Assembly (NCBI GenBank): GCA_947630555.1
Contig: CANRIA010000005.1
Coordinates: 21,346-85,345 of the forward strand
Direction: 5' to 3'
From: an uncultured Clostridia bacterium
GTDB lineage: Bacteria; Bacillota; Clostridia; Oscillospirales; Ruminococcaceae
DNA length: 64,000 bases
The notes beneath the pieces are model-generated. The model did no database searches and was not told the origin of the DNA. It saw only the letters and a list, made by a program, of their open reading frames with translations. Position numbers and translations under genes: made by a program. Positions 15,765-24,859 of the stretch are shown here, piece by piece (the first letter of the stretch is position 1; every line of letters begins with the position of its first letter).

Positions 15765-17120
15765 TTGCAACTGACAGGTCTGTTCTTTTTGTTCATGTTT
15801 CTGCCGCTTGCTATACTGTTCTCATATTTTGACCGCAGTGTAGAATATAAAAATTTTATTCTTATAGTATTTTCTGCGCTTTTCTTTGTTTGGGGAAAGG
15901 GCATAGGCATTGCTGTGTGCGCTGTGCTTTTGTCTTCGGTGCTTGACTGGCTGCTTGGGCTTTTGTGCGGCAGCAAAAAACACACCGCTTTGCGCGCTTT
16001 AGGTCTTGCGGCGGCAATTTTGGGCAATGCTGCTTTAGTTATATGGGCAGCATGGGATATGCAGCTTGTCGGCGTGCGCAGGCTGGCGCTTGTTTTATAC
16101 GGGCTGAGGGCTGTTTCATACGCGTTTGACTGTTTTACAAGAAAGACGGCGGCAGAGAAAAATCTGCTGAATGTTATGACATATCTTATATCTTTCCCGA
16201 TGATGACAGCCGCGCCGCTTGTGAGGTACTCGGACATTTGCGCTGACATACGCCGCAGGAATGTTGACGGCGGAGACATATCGCAGGGGCTTGACAGCAT
16301 GGTGATAGGTCTTGCAAAATTTGCTGTAGCCTCGCCCGTGCTGCTGGCTGTTACGTCGGCAGGGCTTGACAGGAGCGAGATAACGCTTTCGGGAAGCATA
16401 ATAGGCATGGCGGCTTATATTCTGCGCTTTTGCATATACTGGTCTGCGCTGGCTGATATTTCGGTAGGCTGCGGCAGGCTGTTCGGTTTTGTATACCCGA
16501 AAGGCTATTCATTTGTTGATATGAGCAAAGGTGTTACAGGGCTTGTTAAGAACTTAAACGGCACTTTAAACGGCTTTGCATATGATGTCACCGCGCGCCC
16601 GATACTAAAAAAGAGCCGCATTGCAGCAGGGTTTGCGTGCATAATTTGCGGTGCGCTTTCGGCGGCGTGGTTTGGGCAGAGCATATTCTTTTTAGCGGCA
16701 GGTGCGGCGGCAGGGCTTATATTTGCTGCCGAGAGGCTGCTTTCCAAAAAGTTCAATGGCAACAAGGCGATTACATGGTGCTATACTGCAATAGTGCTTA
16801 TAGTAATAGTCGGCATAACGCGGTTTGACAGCGTTTCTGCCCTTGCGGACTGGGGCAAAGGTCTTATAGGCATGGGCGAGCCGTATATTTTAAGTGCTGC
16901 GCTCAAAGAAGTTATAAAGAAATATTTCTTTGTACTGTTAACGCTGGCACTGATATATTTTCCGCCTGTAAGATACCTTTGCAAACGCGTTATACAGCAG
17001 TTTTCGCAAAAGTCGGTGCGCTGGTACGGCGCGTTTATGATACTGAAAACACTTGCGCTGTGTGTATTGCTTCTGCTTAGTGCGGCATCACTGGCAGGCG
17101 CGGCACCGTGGTCTGTATAA
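15765..17120 (+). CDS. Degenerate MBOAT-family membrane protein lacking the catalytic histidines
   Basis: 451-residue polytopic membrane protein. The layout is that of MBOAT O-acyltransferases of the AlgI/DltB type: LFFLFMFLPLAILFSYF at the N terminus, YKNFILIVFSALFFVWGKG (about 28-46) and SFPMMTAAPLVRYSDI (about 145-160). The family then normally shows RRWH, then WHG and YHG. Here the matching positions read VKNLNGTLN, AAWFGQS and GAAAG, so the active-site histidines are gone. The TTG start is chosen because GAGGAG lies 8 nt upstream and the product then begins like other MBOATs. It is followed by a DHHW-like gene, as intact MBOATs often are. Probably a non-catalytic relative. Confidence 0.7.
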   Translation: MQLTGLFFLFMFLPLAILFSYFDRSVEYKNFILIVFSALFFVWGKGIGIAVCAVLLSSVLDWLLGLLCGSKKHTALRALGLAAAILGNAALVIWAAWDMQLVGVRRLALVLYGLRAVSYAFDCFTRKTAAEKNLLNVMTYLISFPMMTAAPLVRYSDICADIRRRNVDGGDISQGLDSMVIGLAKFAVASPVLLAVTSAGLDRSEITLSGSIIGMAAYILRFCIYWSALADISVGCGRLFGFVYPKGYSFVDMSKGVTGLVKNLNGTLNGFAYDVTARPILKKSRIAAGFACIICGALSAAWFGQSIFFLAAGAAAGLIFAAERLLSKKFNGNKAITWCYTAIVLIVIVGITRFDSVSALADWGKGLIGMGEPYILSAALKEVIKKYFFVLLTLALIYFPPVRYLCKRVIQQFSQKSVRWYGAFMILKTLALCVLLLLSAASLAGAAPWSV

Positions 17121-17133
17121 GGAGGGGAGCGGC

Positions 17134-18195
17134 ATGGATAATATCAACAACGATCTTGACATAAAACTCGATGCTATCAAAGCCTTCGGCAGTGCGGAAA
17201 GTACAGAAAATACCGAAAATACCGAGAGTACAGAAAATACAGAAACTACCGAAAGTATAGAAGATACAGAAACTACAGAAAATACAGAGACTGCCGAAAG
17301 TACAGAAGATACAGAAACTACCGAAAATATTGAAGATGCCACAGCCGCCGAAGATGACGGTGCAGAGCATTTTGAAAACGCAGAAGTGCCCGGCGGCGGC
17401 GCGCTGATGATACCCGAAGAAGACCACAGGGCAGACGAAGTGCTAAGCGGCATGGCGATTGACACGGTGCGCGGTCACTACACGTTTTTTAACCTTGCGG
17501 TGCTTATTACTACAGTTTTTGCAATAGCCCTGACACTGCTTTTAATGCGCGAGACCGACAGGTACGGAGAGGACAACGTTAAGCTTTCGTTTGAGACTTT
17601 TTTAGACGGCTCTTACACGCAGGCTATGAGCAACCGCTATCTGAGCCGTTTGAATATTGACACGCTGGCAGAAAAGATAGAAAATATTTCGGGGCATTTA
17701 TACGGCTTTGGCGGTATGGTTAAGGCGCTGCCCGATGATGAAATATCGCCCGACGATCAGCCAAATGCAGGATATGTTACGAATTTTCCCGAATACACAA
17801 CGACTACGACGAGCATGACAGAGGCTTCGCAGGTGACTACCGAGTCAGTCTCGGCAGTTGTTGACCCTGCGCTTACGGGCACTGCGGTGACTATGAAGCC
17901 TTCTTCTATAACGGTAGAAACGAGTTTTACAGGCAGGGTATCTATATACACAACGCTGACGTCTGAATTTACGTCAACGGGCGCATACAGACCGACTGCC
18001 ACCAAGCCGAAGACTACTCCGCCTGCGACCAAGCCGCCGAGCGTTTCGCAAAGCGAATCTCCCACCAGCAGTGAGACAACGCCCGAAGGCAGTGAAACAA
18101 CGCCTGACACATCTTCGGAAACGAGCAGCGAAACAACGCCTTCCGAAGTTGACCCTTCTGTGACAACAACGCCGCTCGAAGCACCTGCGCCGTGA
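17134..18195 (+). CDS. Single-pass membrane protein with Thr/Glu/Asn repeats; DHHW-like stub
   Basis: 353 residues. The cytosolic N terminus holds an acidic low-complexity run of STEN/TENTE/TETTE units (about 25-80, encoded by 9-bp-like repeats). One transmembrane helix follows (FFNLAVLITTVFAIALTLLLM, about 115-136), then a short segment LSFETFLDGSYTQAMSNRYLSRL that resembles the N-terminal part of DHHW-family proteins, partners of MBOAT acyltransferases. Instead of the DHHW hydrolase-like domain the chain continues as an extracellular Ser/Thr/Pro-rich tail to the end. AAGGAGGGG precedes the ATG, 13 bp after the MBOAT-like stop. The DHHW relation is weak and inferred partly from context. Confidence 0.6.
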   Translation: MDNINNDLDIKLDAIKAFGSAESTENTENTESTENTETTESIEDTETTENTETAESTEDTETTENIEDATAAEDDGAEHFENAEVPGGGALMIPEEDHRADEVLSGMAIDTVRGHYTFFNLAVLITTVFAIALTLLLMRETDRYGEDNVKLSFETFLDGSYTQAMSNRYLSRLNIDTLAEKIENISGHLYGFGGMVKALPDDEISPDDQPNAGYVTNFPEYTTTTTSMTEASQVTTESVSAVVDPALTGTAVTMKPSSITVETSFTGRVSIYTTLTSEFTSTGAYRPTATKPKTTPPATKPPSVSQSESPTSSETTPEGSETTPDTSSETSSETTPSEVDPSVTTTPLEAPAP

Positions 18196-19142
18196 GCAAA
18201 AAGTTAAGCCCGTTTGTGTACTCCGACGACAACAAGAGATACCACACATATAATTATTATCTGCGCGGACGGTTTGGGAGAAAGGTGTCGAAAATATCGC
18301 TGAATTTAGGGCTTTCATGCCCTAACCGCGACGGCACAAAAGGCAGGGGCGGTTGCATATTCTGCTCAGGTGCGCGCAGCGGTGAATTTGGCGGCGACCC
18401 GTGCGAAAGCATTGAAAGCCAGTTTGAGAGCGTTAAAAATGTGCTGCGCGGCAAGTGGAGCGACAGCCTTTATATAGCGTATTTTCAGGCAGGCACTAAC
18501 ACTTACGCTGACTGTGGTTTTCTGAAAGAAAATTTTGAAAGGGCTCTTGCCCTGCCGAACGTTGTGGGGCTGAGCGTTGCAACGCGGTGTGACTGCATAG
18601 ATGAGCAAAAGGCGGATATGCTTGCCTATCTTTCAAAAAGGACTTATCTTGTAGTGGAACTGGGTCTGCAAACGGTGCATGACGACACCGCTTTGGCTAT
18701 AAACCGCTGCCATACTTTCGGCGATTTTATGAAAGGGTATGAACTGCTTGCAAGCCGCGGCATAAACGTTTGTGTGCATTTGATTGACGGTCTGCCGGGG
18801 GAAGACAGGACGATGATGCAGGAGAGCGCGAGGGTTGTGGCATCTCTTTCGCCGCACGCTGTAAAGCTGCATTTGCTGCACGTGCTTAAAGGAACGAAGC
18901 TTGCGCAGATGTACGAAAGCGGCAGATACACACCGCTTGGCATGGAAGAATATGTAAGCATTGTGTGCGACCAGATGGAGCTGTTGCCGCCCGAAACGGT
19001 GATAGAGCGAATAACGGGCGACGGCGCGAAAAGCGAGCTGCTTGCCCCGATGTGGAGCACAAACAAATTTGCGGTGATGAACGCGATAGACAAGGAAATG
19101 GCGCGGCGCGACAGCTTTCAGGGGAAGAAATATAAAGTATAA
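18192..19142 (+). CDS. Radical SAM protein, YhcC (TIGR01212) family
   Basis: 316-residue radical SAM protein of the YhcC-like family, whose reaction is not established. The cluster motif is the family's extended form, CPNRDGTKGRGGCIFC (C-x10-C-x2-C, about residues 39-55). It continues with AYFQAGTNTYAD, VVELGLQTVHDDTA and HLIDGLPGEDR, all conserved in the family. A GTG start overlaps the upstream TGA (GTGA), so it is coupled to the DHHW-like gene, although no clear Shine-Dalgarno sequence is visible. No terminator is obvious; a repeat block begins 40 bp downstream. Confidence 0.88.
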   Translation: MSKKLSPFVYSDDNKRYHTYNYYLRGRFGRKVSKISLNLGLSCPNRDGTKGRGGCIFCSGARSGEFGGDPCESIESQFESVKNVLRGKWSDSLYIAYFQAGTNTYADCGFLKENFERALALPNVVGLSVATRCDCIDEQKADMLAYLSKRTYLVVELGLQTVHDDTALAINRCHTFGDFMKGYELLASRGINVCVHLIDGLPGEDRTMMQESARVVASLSPHAVKLHLLHVLKGTKLAQMYESGRYTPLGMEEYVSIVCDQMELLPPETVIERITGDGAKSELLAPMWSTNKFAVMNAIDKEMARRDSFQGKKYKV

Positions 19143-19174
19143 GTTTTTGTTATTGTGATGATTTGCGCTTACGC

Positions 19175-19495
19175 GGAATTAGTGAATAGTGAATAATGAA
19201 TAGTGAATAGTGAATAGTTAAGGTGCGGCTTACGCCGCGTATTTTAAATTCTTGACAGGGTTTACAGCTTGTGAGGTTAAACACACTCGCTGAAAAATTA
19301 CAATTCAGATATGCACAAAGTTTTAGAGAATGGGAAGAAGCCTCGAAGAGGGTTCTTCGGCACTTGACCGACAGCTTGCTGGAGGTCAATGTGTGAGCTC
19401 CGCAGGTTGCGCGTAAGCGCGAATATTAAAATAACGCGCAAACGCCGTCTTCCACACATCTTGCTTCTTGCTTCTGAATCTCTTGCCTCTAATAG
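19175..19495. repeat. Intergenic mosaic repeats
   Basis: No gene is seen between the radical SAM and rubredoxin genes. The stretch holds GTGAATA heptamers (19180-19218) ending in GGTGCGGCTTACGCCGC, a GAAGCCTCGAAGAGGGTTCTTC module (19334-19358), a TTGACCG/GAGGTCAA arm pair, a GCTCCGCAGGTTGCGCGTAAG module (19398-19418) and CTTGCTT/CTTGCCT heptamers (19460-19492). Confidence 0.75.
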
Positions 19496-19528
19496 AAAAA
19501 AGCTTTCTTATTACAAGAAAGCCTTTTT
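19496..19528 (-). terminator. Terminator of the rubredoxin transcript
   Basis: GGCTTTCTTG-TAAT-AAGAAAGCTTTTTT on the minus strand, 14 bp after the rubredoxin stop codon. Confidence 0.75.
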
Positions 19529-19541
19529 GTTATGCATTGTT

Positions 19542-19697
19542 TTACGCTTCTTCAAAAGCATCTTTGCCCAGTCCGCAGGTGGGGCATGTCCAGTCGTCGG
19601 GTACGTCCTCCCACTTGGTGCCGGGGGCTATGCCGTTGTCGGGATCGCCCAGCGCTTCGTCATATACATAGCCGCAGGGGCAAGCATATTTCTTCAT
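19542..19697 (-). CDS. Rubredoxin with an unusual Cys-Pro-Cys N-terminal knuckle
   Basis: 51-residue mononuclear iron electron carrier, starting [18 protein letters not shown] and ending [16 protein letters not shown]. The fold-defining residues are present ([16 protein letters not shown]31 in TKWEDVP, CPTCG). The first knuckle is C-P-C-G instead of the usual C-x2-C-G; the codons TGC CCC TGC GGC are unambiguous. The start at 19697 is preferred over an ATG 6 bp upstream because AAAGGAG then lies 7-8 nt away. It sits 27 bp after the reverse rubrerythrin in the same transcript, a natural electron donor to it. Confidence 0.9.
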   Translation of the reverse strand: MKKYACPCGYVYDEALGDPDNGIAPGTKWEDVPDDWTCPTCGLGKDAFEEA

Positions 19698-19724
19698 ATC
19701 CATACTCCTTTCATTGTGTATGTA

Positions 19725-20312
19725 TTACTTGAAGTATCTCTCCAGCAGTCCTTTCAGAGCCTTGCCGTGACGAGCCTCATCTCTTGCCATTTCGTGAACG
19801 GTATCATGTATAGCATCAAGGTTGTTCTTCTTAGCGCACTTTGCAAGGTCGGTCTTGCCCTGTGTTGCGCCGAACTCGCAGTCAACTCTCCATGCAAGGT
19901 TGTCCTTGGTGGAAGCTTTCATATTCGGTTCAAGCTCTTCGCCGAGCATTTCAGCAAACTTTGCTGCGTGCTCCGCTTCTTCATAAGCGGCTTTTTCCCA
20001 GTAAAGACCTACTTCGGGGTAGCCCTCGCGGTGAGCAATTCTAGCCATGCAAAGATACATGCCGACCTCGCTGCACTCGCCGTTGAAGTTAGCCTTCAGC
20101 TGCTCGAGTATATAAGCCTTGTCTTCGTCGCTAACGTCGGGGTTGTTCTTTACGGTCTTGGCGTAGATGCCGTACTCATGCTCGGCAGCAAGAGTTAACT
20201 CGCCCTCTACCTTCTTAAACATTGATGAAGCGGCATGGCATACGGGGCACTCAGCAGGAGCCGCATCGCCCTCATATATGTATCCGCAAACAGTACATAC
20301 AAATTTTGACAT
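19725..20312 (-). CDS. Reverse rubrerythrin / NADH peroxidase-type rubrerythrin
   Basis: 195-residue peroxide-reducing protein with the domain order reversed relative to classical rubrerythrin. An N-terminal rubredoxin domain ([20 protein letters not shown] then VCHAASSMF, residues 3-30) is followed by a ferritin-like diiron domain with [24 protein letters not shown] and [12 protein letters not shown] supplying the carboxylate and histidine ligands. GGAGGT lies 7 nt before the ATG; an earlier in-frame ATG lacks such a box. Promoter at 20364-20393. Together with the downstream rubredoxin it forms a two-gene oxidative-stress operon. Confidence 0.93.
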   Translation of the reverse strand: MSKFVCTVCGYIYEGDAAPAECPVCHAASSMFKKVEGELTLAAEHEYGIYAKTVKNNPDVSDEDKAYILEQLKANFNGECSEVGMYLCMARIAHREGYPEVGLYWEKAAYEEAEHAAKFAEMLGEELEPNMKASTKDNLAWRVDCEFGATQGKTDLAKCAKKNNLDAIHDTVHEMARDEARHGKALKGLLERYFK

Positions 20313-20363
20313 ATAAATTACCTCCGTCATACAAAATTCTGCGGCAGTTTAAGCCACAATTAA

Positions 20364-20393
20364 AGTATACCACACAAAAGGGGCGTTTGTCAA
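20364..20393 (-). promoter_or_regulatory. Promoter of the reverse rubrerythrin-rubredoxin operon
   Basis: TTGACA (20388-20393), 18-bp spacer, TATACT (20364-20369). No clear PerR-type palindrome was recognised over it. Confidence 0.75.
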
Positions 20394-20424
20394 TCGCTTA
20401 AATATGTAAAATGAATGAAATTTA

Positions 20425-21312
20425 TCAGTGTGTGTATTTGCCCGCGGGCTCTGTTAAATTTGTATCGGTAAGCCACGATAAAAACCTGTTCGCGGCTGAC
20501 AAAGCAACATCTAAAATACCCGGCGGCAGTTCCTTGCTTTCAAACTTTGCAACGCCCGCAACGTTTTCGTCGGGGGTATACTCCCAGCCGAATGCTTTCA
20601 TTATTGCTTTGCAGGTGAGCTCTGCTTCAAACTCTTTCTGCTCGGGCGTTATATTGCCACGCTTTGGTATCTTGCATTTCAGAAAATCTTTGCCTGTTAT
20701 TTCTTCGTCATTCGGCAGATGACCGCACAGCAGATGCCCTATCTCGTGAAAGAATGTTGCAGTCTGCTTAGGCATATCGTGCCTGCTGTTCAGTATCATT
20801 GCATAGTGCGTATACAGCTTTATAAGCTCGCCTTTTTTATTAAAGCATTCAACGGGGAGCGGCGTTTTCTGATATGTCATCTCGCCCAGCAGGCGTTCGC
20901 CAAGGTCTCTTTCGCCAAAATAAACGCCGTGATAGTTCAGCACACGCACCAGTTCTTTTTTGGTAAAAGGCGGCATTGTGGGCAGTTCAAAAGTTTTCGG
21001 CTGCTCCATCCACGGGCGGAGCGGTTTGTCTTCGGGACTGTAGGTATCGCTTGCTTCATAATATATCTCCAGCGGAGAGAACGGTTTAACTATCAAAAGC
21101 GGTCGTGCCTCGGGCTTTATAAGTCTGCCGTAATCTCTTTGCCATGTGCTCTCGTTTGCGGCAAAGCCAAGCCCGGGCCTTTGCACCAGCAGCACCGCCG
21201 AATTATAAAGTGAAAGCCCCGACATATTCCACATATATGCCGCATATCTGAACATATCTTCAAGCATATCGTTTTTCAGTATATAGGTTAGTATGGGGTC
21301 ATTTGGTCTCAT
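20425..21312 (-). CDS. ArdC-like N-terminal domain fused to ImmA/IrrE-type zinc metallopeptidase
   Basis: 295 residues. The N-terminal half (NSAVLLVQRPGLGFAANEST, then WQRDYGRLIKPEARPLLIVK) resembles the ArdC/antirestriction N-terminal domain. The C-terminal half is an ImmA/IrrE-type peptidase with the zinc motif FFHEIGHLLCGH (about 195-206) and a downstream acidic ligand in EFEAELTCKAIM. Such fusions occur on plasmids and phages and as stand-alone chromosomal genes. Here it lies 23 bp after pflA on the same strand and appears co-transcribed with pflB-pflA. An AAAGGCGG box precedes the ATG. Its substrate cannot be read from the sequence. Confidence 0.75.
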   Translation of the reverse strand: MRPNDPILTYILKNDMLEDMFRYAAYMWNMSGLSLYNSAVLLVQRPGLGFAANESTWQRDYGRLIKPEARPLLIVKPFSPLEIYYEASDTYSPEDKPLRPWMEQPKTFELPTMPPFTKKELVRVLNYHGVYFGERDLGERLLGEMTYQKTPLPVECFNKKGELIKLYTHYAMILNSRHDMPKQTATFFHEIGHLLCGHLPNDEEITGKDFLKCKIPKRGNITPEQKEFEAELTCKAIMKAFGWEYTPDENVAGVAKFESKELPPGILDVALSAANRFLSWLTDTNLTEPAGKYTH

Positions 21313-21335
21313 AAATTCGCCGCCTTTCTATTTGT

Positions 21336-22049
21336 CTATTTATCTTTAAGAGCATACAGCCGCTCAATTACGCTTGCAGGCGTTTCTTCTTTATCTTTCA
21401 AAGGGAAGGGGATACCAAGCTTTTCGTATTTTGCAGAGCACATTTTTCTGAACGGCAAAAGCTCTGTTTTCTTAACGCACTCATGTGCCGAGGCTATCTC
21501 AAACAGCCGCCTTGCATTTTCATCGCTGTCGGTAAAGCCCTTTATTATAACCTGCCGAAGATAAGTATCTATATGCATTTTATCAAGCAGCAAAAGAAAA
21601 TCATCGGCGGCTTGCATATCCATACCGCAAAAATTTTTGTAGTCTTTTGCATTTGTAGATTTGTAGTCTAAAAGCACGGTGTCTGTATATTGCAGAAGCT
21701 CTTTCACATCATCATTTATAATACAGCCGCTTGTATCAAGGCAGGTGGAAATGCCGCTTTGTTTGCAAAGAGAGAAAAGCTGTGTAACAAACCTTGCCTG
21801 CAAAAGCGGTTCGCCGCCCGAAACGGTAATGCCGCCGTCACTTCCGAAGTAGCTTTTGCAGCGCTCTGCACGTTTCATAACTTCCTGCGCGGTGTACTCT
21901 TTGCCGCCGCTCATATCCCAAGTTTCGGGGTTGTGGCAGCACTTGCAGCGCAGGTTGCACCCCTGCATGAACACCACATACCGCACGCCGGGCCCGTCAA
22001 CGGTGCCAAGCGACTGAAAACTGCTTATTCTGCCAAAGATCTCACACAT
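21336..22049 (-). CDS. pflA: Pyruvate formate-lyase activating enzyme
   Basis: Radical SAM enzyme that installs the glycyl radical on PflB. At 237 residues it is family length. The motif GCNLRCKCCHNPE (about 30-42) gives the C-x3-C-x2-C cluster, followed by GGITVSGGEPLLQ (SAM-binding GGE) and LDTSG. The start [11 protein letters not shown] is chosen because it matches the family, has GAGG 8 nt upstream, and its ATG shares the final A of the pflB TGA (TGATG); the frame extends 40 codons further but without a start signal. Translationally coupled to pflB. Confidence 0.95.
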   Translation of the reverse strand: MCEIFGRISSFQSLGTVDGPGVRYVVFMQGCNLRCKCCHNPETWDMSGGKEYTAQEVMKRAERCKSYFGSDGGITVSGGEPLLQARFVTQLFSLCKQSGISTCLDTSGCIINDDVKELLQYTDTVLLDYKSTNAKDYKNFCGMDMQAADDFLLLLDKMHIDTYLRQVIIKGFTDSDENARRLFEIASAHECVKKTELLPFRKMCSAKYEKLGIPFPLKDKEETPASVIERLYALKDK

Positions 22050-24280
22050 CACATTGCCTCGTGGAAGGTGCGCATAATTACCTCTCTTTGCTGTTCGCGC
22101 GAGAGTTTGCAGAAGTTCACCGCATAGCCCGAAACGCGTATTGTAAGATTTGGGTAGTCCTCGGGGCATTCATACGCCTTGAGAAGCGTTTCGCGGTTCA
22201 TGACGTTCACGTTTATATGGTGCGCGGCGTTTAGAAAATATCCCGTCAGAATTGCAACAAGGTTGTCGGTGCGCTCTGTTTCGCTCTTGCCTAAAGCATC
22301 GGGAATTATAGAAAACGTGTTTGAAATGCCGTCCATACAAGCCGAATACGAAAGCTTAGATACAGAGTTAAGAGAAGCGAGCGCGCCGTTTTCTTCTCTG
22401 CCGTGCATGGGGTTTGCACCGGGCGCGAAAGGTTCACCTTTCTTTCTGCCGTCGGGCGTTGAGCCTGTTTTCTTGCCATACATAACGTTTGAAGTTATAG
22501 TCAGCACCGAAAGGGTGTGACGAGCGTTTCTGTAGGTGGGAGTCTTTTTCAGCTCGTCTATAAACTCGTGCAGCATATCCTGCGCTATGGTGTCCGCGCG
22601 GTCATCGTCGTTGCCGTATTTGGGGAAATCGCCGGTAGTTTCAAAATCAACTATAATGCCGTTTTCATCGCGCACAGGCTTTACCTTTGCATACTTTATC
22701 GCCGAAAGCGAATCAGTCAGTACCGAAAGCCCTGCCACGCCAAACGCCATAAGCCGCTCCACATCGGTATCATGCAGTGCCATTTGTATCTTTTCATACG
22801 CATACTTGTCGTGCATATAGTGTATCACGTTCATCGTGTTTACATACAGCCTGCACAGCCATTCGCGGTAGAGACGGAATCGCTCCATTACCTTGTCATA
22901 ATCGAGATACTCGTCCTGCATGGGCTGCATCTGAGGCCCTACTCGTGTGCCGAACACGTTATCTATACCGCCGTTTATTGCAAGCAGCAGAAGCTTTGCT
23001 AAGTTCGCCCTTGCGCCGAAAAACTGCATCTGCTTGCCTACCTTCATAGCCGAAACACAGCAGGCTATCGCGTAATCATCACCGAAGTGAGGGCGCATAA
23101 GATCATCGTTTTCGTACTGTATGGAATCGGTATCCTGAGATACTTTTGCGCAGAAGCGTTTGAAGCCCTCGGGCAGGCGTGCGCTCCACAGCACGGTAAG
23201 GTTCGGTTCGGGCGCGCTGCCTAAAGTATACAGCGTGTTTAGTATGCGGAAGCTTGATTTTGTAACCAGCGTTGTGTTGTTCTCGCCCATGCCGCCAACG
23301 CTTTCGGTTATCCACATCGGGTCGCCGCCGAAAAGTTCGTTGTAGTCGGGCGTGCGCAGGTGGCGAGCCATTCTCAGCTTCATAACAAACTGGTCGAAAA
23401 GCTCCTGCGCGCCTTTTTCGTCAAGTATGCCGTTTTTTATGTCGCGCTCTATGTATATATCAAAAAATGTGCTTACTCTGCCAAGCGACATCGCCGCGCC
23501 GTTCTGCTCTTTGTTCGCGGCAAGGTAGCCAAAGTAAGTCCACTGCATGGCCTCGCGCGCGGTGGAAGCAGGCTGACTTATATCAAAACCGTAAATGGCA
23601 GCCATTTCTTTAAGCTTGCCAAGGAAGTTTATCTGCTGGAAAAGTTCTTCGGTGAGTTTTATGGTGTCGGCGTTCATTACGCCCTCGCCTATTTTCAGCT
23701 TGTCCTGCCTCTTTTGCTCAATAAGCGCATCAACACCGTAAAGAGCCACTCTGCGGTAGTCGCCGATTATTCTGCCTCTGCCGTATGCATCGGGCAGACC
23801 CGTGAGCAAAGCGCAGTGACGGGCGGCTTTCATCTCAGGGGTGTAACAGCGGAAAACGCCGTCGTTGTGGGTGGTGCGGTAGGTGAAGTATTCTTCTATT
23901 TTGTCCGAGAGTTTGTAGCCGTAAGCCTCGCACGCCTCGCGCGCCATTCTTATGCCGCCGAACGGGTTCACGCCTCTTTTGAGGGGTGCATCAGTCTGCA
24001 AGCCGACAATAAGCTCGTTTTCCTTGTCAAGATAGCCTGCCTTGTAGTTGCACAGCGAAGAAACGGTAGTGGTGTCAATATCCAGCACGCCGCCTTTTTC
24101 GCGCTCCTGTTTTTGCAGACCGCGCAGCTTGTTCATAAGTGCGTTTGTGCGCTCGGTAGCCGTTTCGAGGAAGCTGTCGTCGCCGGTGTAGGGGGTGTAG
24201 TTTGTCTGAATGAAGTTACGCACGTTAATGCCGGTGCACCAGTCGCCCTGCGTAAAGCCTTGCCATTGGGTGAATTTCAT
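22049..24280 (-). CDS. pflB: Formate C-acetyltransferase (pyruvate formate-lyase)
   Basis: Glycyl-radical enzyme: pyruvate + CoA to acetyl-CoA + formate. It has 743 residues, standard length. The catalytic adjacent cysteines lie in [16 protein letters not shown] (about 408-409). [16 protein letters not shown] precedes the C-terminal radical domain with the radical glycine in [10 protein letters not shown] (about 718). Start [17 protein letters not shown] is set by AGGAGG 6 nt upstream. It heads the operon pflB-pflA-ImmA/IrrE-like gene. The upstream region is a repeat block; a weak TTACAA-17-TATCTA is the only promoter-like sequence close to the start. With PFOR, the cell has two routes from pyruvate to acetyl-CoA. 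Confidence 0.97.
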   Translation of the reverse strand: MKFTQWQGFTQGDWCTGINVRNFIQTNYTPYTGDDSFLETATERTNALMNKLRGLQKQEREKGGVLDIDTTTVSSLCNYKAGYLDKENELIVGLQTDAPLKRGVNPFGGIRMAREACEAYGYKLSDKIEEYFTYRTTHNDGVFRCYTPEMKAARHCALLTGLPDAYGRGRIIGDYRRVALYGVDALIEQKRQDKLKIGEGVMNADTIKLTEELFQQINFLGKLKEMAAIYGFDISQPASTAREAMQWTYFGYLAANKEQNGAAMSLGRVSTFFDIYIERDIKNGILDEKGAQELFDQFVMKLRMARHLRTPDYNELFGGDPMWITESVGGMGENNTTLVTKSSFRILNTLYTLGSAPEPNLTVLWSARLPEGFKRFCAKVSQDTDSIQYENDDLMRPHFGDDYAIACCVSAMKVGKQMQFFGARANLAKLLLLAINGGIDNVFGTRVGPQMQPMQDEYLDYDKVMERFRLYREWLCRLYVNTMNVIHYMHDKYAYEKIQMALHDTDVERLMAFGVAGLSVLTDSLSAIKYAKVKPVRDENGIIVDFETTGDFPKYGNDDDRADTIAQDMLHEFIDELKKTPTYRNARHTLSVLTITSNVMYGKKTGSTPDGRKKGEPFAPGANPMHGREENGALASLNSVSKLSYSACMDGISNTFSIIPDALGKSETERTDNLVAILTGYFLNAAHHINVNVMNRETLLKAYECPEDYPNLTIRVSGYAVNFCKLSREQQREVIMRTFHEAM

Positions 24281-24299
24281 AATTGACCTCCTATTAGAT

Positions 24300-24765
24300 A
24301 AAGGGTTATAAATGTTTTTGTAATTTGCGCTTACGCGCAACCTGCGGAGCAGAAATAGTGAATAGTGAAAGAGTGAATATTGAATAGTGAATAGTTAAGG
24401 AGCGGCTTACGCCGCGAATTTTGAATTCATGTCAAGAAACTAAAAGTTTTCGATCGACCCTTTTTCAAAAGGGTCGTGGGGCGTGGGGCAGCGCCCCACA
24501 AAGACACAGCGTACGCTCTGCAAGAGGTGAATGCTAAAACAGTCCGGTGGACTGTTTTAGCAGAGGAGAGGCTCTGCAAGAGAGAGCCTCTCCTTGCTGT
24601 AGCTCACCGCTCTCTTTCCGCGTTCTCTCAGAGAACGCCGTGCAATGTGAAAATTCATATAAAGCAAACGTATTAGCCCACTCAAAATGAGAAGATAACC
24701 GAATTACAGTGGGGCGTTAAATGCGCTCCTGCGCGCTGCGAAAGCAGCAAAATAATTTTCTTCTA
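24300..24765. repeat. Mosaic block containing composite hairpin array copy A
   Basis: No gene in about 580 bp. AATAGTG heptamers (24356-24400) end in GGAGCGGCTTACGCCGC. Array copy A (24430-24660) follows: TCGACCC/GGGTCG (24454-24476), GTGGGGC-AGC-GCCCCAC (24484-24500), GCTAAAACAGTCC-GGT-GGACTGTTTTAGC (24533-24561), GGAGAGGCTCT/AGAGCCTCTCC (24565-24593) and GCGTTCTCT-C-AGAGAACGC (24620-24638). All arms are perfect. A GCTCCTGCGCGCTGCGAAAGC module ends the block at about 24750. Confidence 0.85.
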
Positions 24766-24806
24766 TAAAAATAATACCACGTCTCGGCTTAGATGTCAAG
24801 ACGTGA
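24766..24806 (-). terminator. Terminator of the phosphoribosyltransferase gene
   Basis: CACGTCT/AGACGTG hairpin with a 14-nt loop, followed on the minus strand by ATTATTTTTATAG. Confidence 0.55.
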
Positions 24807-24859
24807 TAAGCACAATATATTGTATCTGACCTTGCGTAATTTGCACAAAATGCACAATA

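Noticed and set aside
15590..16408. 272-codon frame on the minus strand across the MBOAT-like gene
   Set aside because: The plus-strand product has regular membrane helices and family motifs, a promoter and a ribosome-binding site; the minus frame has none.
24530..24640. Series of hairpins as ordinary transcription terminators of pflB or the phosphoribosyltransferase gene
   Set aside because: Most hairpins lack a T-tract, occur several in a row, and recur in other blocks far from gene ends, so they fit the composite repeat family better.
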